From assembly GCF_030068545.1 (NCBI RefSeq), contig NZ_JASJOR010000033.1:1-64000 (forward strand): DNA of 64,000 nucleotides, given 5' to 3'. Numbering within the stretch: the first letter of the stretch is position 1; every line of letters begins with the position of its first letter. This document shows positions 60,101 to 64,000 of the stretch, piece after piece. The DNA comes from Xanthocytophaga flava (lineage in GTDB: Bacteria > Bacteroidota > Bacteroidia > Cytophagales > 172606-1). The notes beneath the pieces are model-generated. The model made no database searches, had not been told where the DNA came from, and worked only from the letters and a program-made list of their open reading frames with translations. The position numbers and the translations under genes were made by a program.

Positions 60101-63100
60101 TTATTTACTAATTATTTTAAATGTTGCCAGTGCCTGTGGTGTAACCAGTTGTAACAGGTATATACCTGTTTGGATAGCAGGAGTTTCTTCAAACACCGTT
60201 TCACTGAAAGATTGATTTCGGATATCTTTTTGTGCAATAACCTGACCCTGGCTGGAATAGAGAACCAATGTAAAATCGGCCTTTTCCTTAAGTTCTACAG
60301 TGGCGGTAAACTTTCCGTTACTCGGATTGGGGCTTACCATAAACTGCTTGATATAAGGTTCATCAGGTGTCTGGTAATCTGTCAGCTCACTTTTATCCAC
60401 AGCACGCACGGTCTTGTAGACAATCTTCTCACAGGCGCCCTTAAAACTGCGTAGACCAATCTGGTATTCGCCAAACTGATCAAACTGTATTTCCAGATAG
60501 GGCTGCTGTTGGTCCAGTATTTCTGTGCCTGAAGGAACAATCCACTCAATGCGGTCAGGAGCGGGATAGCTGATATTGGAAATGTGTACCCGTTCTCCTT
60601 TAGGTACTCTGGTGGCAACAACAAAATCAGCTGCAATTTCAGTATCATCCCGGCTAATTTTTATGGTATCTTCATTCGTACATCCTTTGCTGTCTGTTAC
60701 GATCAGTGTATAGGTGCCTGCTGCTATCAACTGAACCGTGGCCGTGTTCGCAAAGGATACTCCATCTTTCATCCATTGATAGCGGGCATTCGGATCATTA
60801 ATTGTACCATTGAGTTCGAGGATCTGATCTTTACATAATACCCGATCAGGTCCTAGTTTAACTGGTAACAGATCTGGTTGCAACAGAGAGTAACTTTTTA
60901 TCAGAAAGCAGCCATTGGCATCTGTCACCTTTACTTCATACTCACCCTGACCCAGATTCTGAGCAGATGCGGTTTGTACTCCATGTTTCCACTGATATTG
61001 ATAGGGAACTTTGCCACCTGTTACCATTAAAGAGATAGAGCCATTGTGGTCACTGAAACAGGTGGGTTGTACCACAGATGCGTCCACTTTCAGTCCATCA
61101 GGAACTGTTATCTGTGTTTGGCCTATGGCCGTACAACCCCGTGAGTCGGTAACTACAACAGAATACCATCCATCAGTAAGATCTTTTATAGTACTTGTAG
61201 TTTGCTCTGTACTCCAGGCATAGCGATAAGGGGGAGTTCCACCCTGGGGAATAGCGGTAGCAATACCATTCGCATCTCCATTACAAAGTAACTCAGAGGC
61301 GGTAAAGTTTATTTTCAGTACATCCGGCTGTACCAGATGAAAATCTGATGACCAGGCGATAATGCCATTTCGATCTGTCACCCTTACCCGATATACTGCG
61401 GTTGGGCGTTCTAATGCCATACTATCAGATTCTCCAAAAGCAGTTAGTGAATTATTGTCAACTACAAACCACTCATACTGATAAGGATAATGTGTCTGAT
61501 TGCTTGCATAAGGCCTTCCGCCTGTAGCCTGTGCAACCAACTCTCCATCTGAGTATCCATTACAGGACACAAAGTGCTGCTCTGTAATGCTTACTTTTAA
61601 TAAAGGTGGTTCATCAACCTGGATAGTTACTGTCTGATAGCAACCACTCTGGTTCGTTTCCGTTTGTGGGGAAGCCAATGCATAATTGGTATCCTGAACA
61701 CGCACATAATAGGTTCCTTTACCTAGATTGGATAAAGTGCTGACCTGACTATTGCCTTCAGTTTGTGTAGCATCGGCTGTTAATGGGTTTCCATCTGAAT
61801 CAGTCCAGTAGAAAGTATAAGGCATGGTACCTCCTTGTGCCCGAATCGTTATATGACCGTTTTTCAATCCATACCCTAGCGGCTCCACATTTTCTTCAAC
61901 GGTTATTGCTACTCTCTCTGCCGGCTCCGCAATCGTACGTTCATACATAATTACCTGTCCGCTTCCATTTTGTGGATCACATCCATTGCTATCCTGAACT
62001 TTGATAGTATAAGTACCTGCCTTCAACTGATAAAAGCTGTTTCCGAAAGATTCTGTAAGAGTAATCGTTTGGATAACCTGGCCATTCTGAAGCAGAAATG
62101 CAGTATAGTTTCCTGTTCCTCCCAGAGCAGTTATCGCAATAACGCCATCTTCCCCGCTAAAACAATGGGCAGCAGCCTCTGTGGCGGTAAAAGTAATGGG
62201 TTTACGGACAGGAACTGTAACCAACTTTGTATGTACTATCGGATCTTCTGCATAGGTAGGTCTGCCATTAAAGCTTCCGTTAAGGGTTAATCGCTGATCT
62301 GTCAATGATTCCAGATCCTGTATAGTTACTTTATTATCTGCAGATAACTGATCAATATTGAGAGGCCCTCTCTGCATGCCATCCAGTGAAAATGTGATAG
62401 TCTCATTGGCATAAAGGCTTCTGTTAAAGACAACTGTCAGCTTTCCGTCTGTTGTATAAGAACAAGAGGGAGGGGTAGATTCTACCGAGACAATTTCAGG
62501 AGCCGACAATAAAGGAATCAATGTCATTGCCGTTGAATAATTCCCACATCCATAATCAATCCGCACTTTTACGTTTTTTGACTGCAACAATACATCATTC
62601 ACGAAATCAATAGCTGGCAGATCATTTCCTGAAAAGGTTAATATGTTATTGGAGTATAGGTTTGCAGGAAAGTTCTGCCATGTGCCATTTCCAATCTGAT
62701 ACTGCCATCCATATACAGCATCTGGAAACCCCTGTGTAGCCTTTATCTGGATGCGATGGGCTTGGGGTAGCAATAGTTTGTCTCCATAGGTTTGCTTTTG
62801 CCCTATCCGATCAAAATAGTACAGATTGATAGCCTTTGGATGAATATAAAGCTCTAACTCACTGTTCCATTCAGGAATTATATTGGTAAAGGTTCTTCGA
62901 TAACATGCCGTATACGAAATAGCATTAGAACTATTACCTGATACTCCTTTACAATTAAACGCATTATGCCATTGTCGTTCTCCATAGATGCGGAGTGTGG
63001 TTAATCTTTTATTTGCCGCTACTGGAATGGATTTGAAGATAGTTCTGTAGGGACTAGTTAAGGGAAGTACATTCTCCATCCAGATAGGGCTTGTAGCCGC

Positions 63101-63274
63101 ACTTCCGTTATTATAGGTTGTATATATATCAAATCGGTTAGTACATCTGTCGTCATAGTTGCTTCCCCAAATCTTGATCGTAAAATCCATTGCATACTCA
63201 CCTGTTTCCACATCCTGAGCATACAGAGCAGTAACCCAGACAAAGGCCAATGCCCACAAAACAATTCGTCTCAT
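60101..63274 (-). CDS. SprB-repeat surface protein with T9SS type A sorting domain
   Basis: A 1057-residue secreted protein (signal IVLWALAFVWVTALYAQ). About six SprB-like repeats occupy residues ~265-860, each with a Cys-x-G/D-x-x-x-G start and GGTxPYxYxWS core (for example LLCNGDANGIATAIPQGGTPPYRYAWS; TCFSDHNGSISLMVTGGKVPYQYQW). A PKD-like segment follows. The last ~85 residues (MVSPNPSNGKFTATVELKE...GIYLLQLVT) are a T9SS type A C-terminal sorting domain, so it is exported through the type IX system and anchored at the surface. The toxin gene follows after four bases; the two products may form one surface structure, with this protein supplying the export signal. Confidence 0.9.
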   Translation of the reverse strand: MRRIVLWALAFVWVTALYAQDVETGEYAMDFTIKIWGSNYDDRCTNRFDIYTTYNNGSAATSPIWMENVLPLTSPYRTIFKSIPVAANKRLTTLRIYGERQWHNAFNCKGVSGNSSNAISYTACYRRTFTNIIPEWNSELELYIHPKAINLYYFDRIGQKQTYGDKLLLPQAHRIQIKATQGFPDAVYGWQYQIGNGTWQNFPANLYSNNILTFSGNDLPAIDFVNDVLLQSKNVKVRIDYGCGNYSTAMTLIPLLSAPEIVSVESTPPSCSYTTDGKLTVVFNRSLYANETITFSLDGMQRGPLNIDQLSADNKVTIQDLESLTDQRLTLNGSFNGRPTYAEDPIVHTKLVTVPVRKPITFTATEAAAHCFSGEDGVIAITALGGTGNYTAFLLQNGQVIQTITLTESFGNSFYQLKAGTYTIKVQDSNGCDPQNGSGQVIMYERTIAEPAERVAITVEENVEPLGYGLKNGHITIRAQGGTMPYTFYWTDSDGNPLTADATQTEGNSQVSTLSNLGKGTYYVRVQDTNYALASPQTETNQSGCYQTVTIQVDEPPLLKVSITEQHFVSCNGYSDGELVAQATGGRPYASNQTHYPYQYEWFVVDNNSLTAFGESDSMALERPTAVYRVRVTDRNGIIAWSSDFHLVQPDVLKINFTASELLCNGDANGIATAIPQGGTPPYRYAWSTEQTTSTIKDLTDGWYSVVVTDSRGCTAIGQTQITVPDGLKVDASVVQPTCFSDHNGSISLMVTGGKVPYQYQWKHGVQTASAQNLGQGEYEVKVTDANGCFLIKSYSLLQPDLLPVKLGPDRVLCKDQILELNGTINDPNARYQWMKDGVSFANTATVQLIAAGTYTLIVTDSKGCTNEDTIKISRDDTEIAADFVVATRVPKGERVHISNISYPAPDRIEWIVPSGTEILDQQQPYLEIQFDQFGEYQIGLRSFKGACEKIVYKTVRAVDKSELTDYQTPDEPYIKQFMVSPNPSNGKFTATVELKEKADFTLVLYSSQGQVIAQKDIRNQSFSETVFEETPAIQTGIYLLQLVTPQALATFKIISK

Positions 63275-63301
63275 TTTTAAGTATATTACCTGATCAGAAA
63301 A

Positions 63302-64000
63302 TCAATTTTGTACATTTACTTTTGCTACAGCGCCTGTCTTTCCACTGGCAAGAACAGTTCGGATCACATACTCATACTGCACATCTGGCTTCACATCTAT
63401 ATCCTGTATCTGCGTTTCAAAGGATTTGGTCACTTTCCATAATGAAAGCCCTTTTCCTGCCTCTCCCTTATACAGCTCAAATGCTTTGGCCTCCTTTACA
63501 TCATGTTTCCAGCTTAAGAGTATACTTTGGTCTTTTCTATTTCGTTTTCCTGTAAAACTTGTGATCTTACCCATTTGTGAAGCCTGACCACGGGCTCGTA
63601 TAGTTATGATTGGTGAAGGCTCTGACGACAGCCCATTTTTTGTAACCGCTTTGATAGTGTAACCATACAACCGATCCATTTCGGCGGTCTCATCGGTATA
63701 GCTTTGCACATTTGTGTCAGTGACTGTATAGATGAGTGTATTTTCTTTTGAACCTTTTTCTTGTCGATAGAGCTGTAGGGTCGCAATATTCTCTTCCTGA
63801 CCAGTGACCCACTCCAGTTGTACACCTTTGTCGGTAAGTTTATAACTGGTAATGATAGGAGGAGAAGGAGGTACTATATCTGGTTTTTGAAGTGCTGATA
63901 CTGCCGATTTCTCTGATTGGTTGTAACGTTTGTCTACAGCTGTAATGGCATAGTATACTTTGCTATTCAGGTTACGTACCTGAAGTGTATCTGTAAAGTG
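63302..64000 (-). CDS. FN3-domain protein, C-terminal part (runs off the window)
   Basis: The frame is open from the window edge (64000) to the stop at 63302: 232 residues visible. At least two fibronectin type III-like units are seen (KVYYAITAVDKRYNQSEKS; YGYTIKAVTKNGLSSEPSP; YEYVIRTVLASGKTGAVAKV), each with the strand pattern and short TW/LSW turns of FN3. It is probably a large surface protein and the upstream gene of the toxin operon, 27 bases before the SprB-like gene. The start and N-terminal domains lie outside. Confidence 0.8.
   Translation of the reverse strand, partial: HFTDTLQVRNLNSKVYYAITAVDKRYNQSEKSAVSALQKPDIVPPSPPIITSYKLTDKGVQLEWVTGQEENIATLQLYRQEKGSKENTLIYTVTDTNVQSYTDETAEMDRLYGYTIKAVTKNGLSSEPSPIITIRARGQASQMGKITSFTGKRNRKDQSILLSWKHDVKEAKAFELYKGEAGKGLSLWKVTKSFETQIQDIDVKPDVQYEYVIRTVLASGKTGAVAKVNVQN

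Noticed and set aside
1..64000. CRISPR arrays, tRNA and rRNA genes
   Set aside because: No regularly spaced repeats or conserved RNA gene sequences were found by eye.

Overview
The window looks like a chromosomal segment of a Cytophagales-type member of the Bacteroidota. The evidence is two SusC/SusD outer-membrane uptake pairs, a type IX secretion (T9SS) sorting domain with SprB-like repeats, PD40, YceI and DUF1684 proteins, and promoters of the Bacteroidota form TTTG-N19-TAnnTTTG with little use of Shine-Dalgarno sites. No rRNA, tRNA or CRISPR array was seen.

0-11 kb is a mixed set of single genes: a GAF sensor histidine kinase, a secreted sulfatase, a GC-rich SDR oxidoreductase truncated by a decayed IS630-family element, a DUF1593 nucleoside-hydrolase-like protein, a CGNR regulator behind a duplicated upstream repeat, an arginase-family enzyme and a PD40 propeller. 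10.4-31.9 kb is framed by two nested repeat pairs: two rpn nuclease genes in direct orientation (the first has a stop at codon 10) and two nearly identical 205-bp promoter plus SAM-I-like riboswitch units in inverted orientation. Between them lies an apparent sulfur-oxidation operon (12.6-25.3 kb) preceded by a long leader with a predicted three-way-junction RNA: SusC, SusD, two paralogous DoxX-like membrane proteins, SoxD-like cytochrome c, SoxC-like molybdenum sulfite/sulfane dehydrogenase, a PYROXD2-like flavoprotein and a YeiH-type sulfate exporter. A large PVC-type haem/HEAT protein and an ATP-grasp enzyme follow.

32.2-41.4 kb carries a YceI protein and then a co-directional set (TPR protein, secreted unknown, DUF1684 protein, second SusC/SusD pair) closed by a strong terminator.

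42-64 kb, all on the minus strand, is the most striking region: a polymorphic-toxin locus. It reads FN3 protein (cut by the window edge), SprB-repeat/T9SS protein, and a 1813-residue secreted toxin with an N-terminal TANFOR-like/FN3 part, an HELGH metallopeptidase-like motif and a C-terminal Endonuclease_NS_2-type nuclease, followed one base later by its immunity gene. Behind it are four displaced toxin/immunity cassettes. They lack ATG starts or the toxin body, join the parent gene at different points of a conserved linker, and alternate between an NS_2 nuclease type and a PD-(D/E)XK-like nuclease with beta-propeller immunity. Hairpin terminators sit at three cassette boundaries. A PKD lipoprotein and an outer-membrane barrel protein complete the strand. 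Comparing the two NS_2 cassettes shows that divergence is confined to the toxin tail plus the immunity N-terminal half, so the presumed specificity region spans the gene junction.
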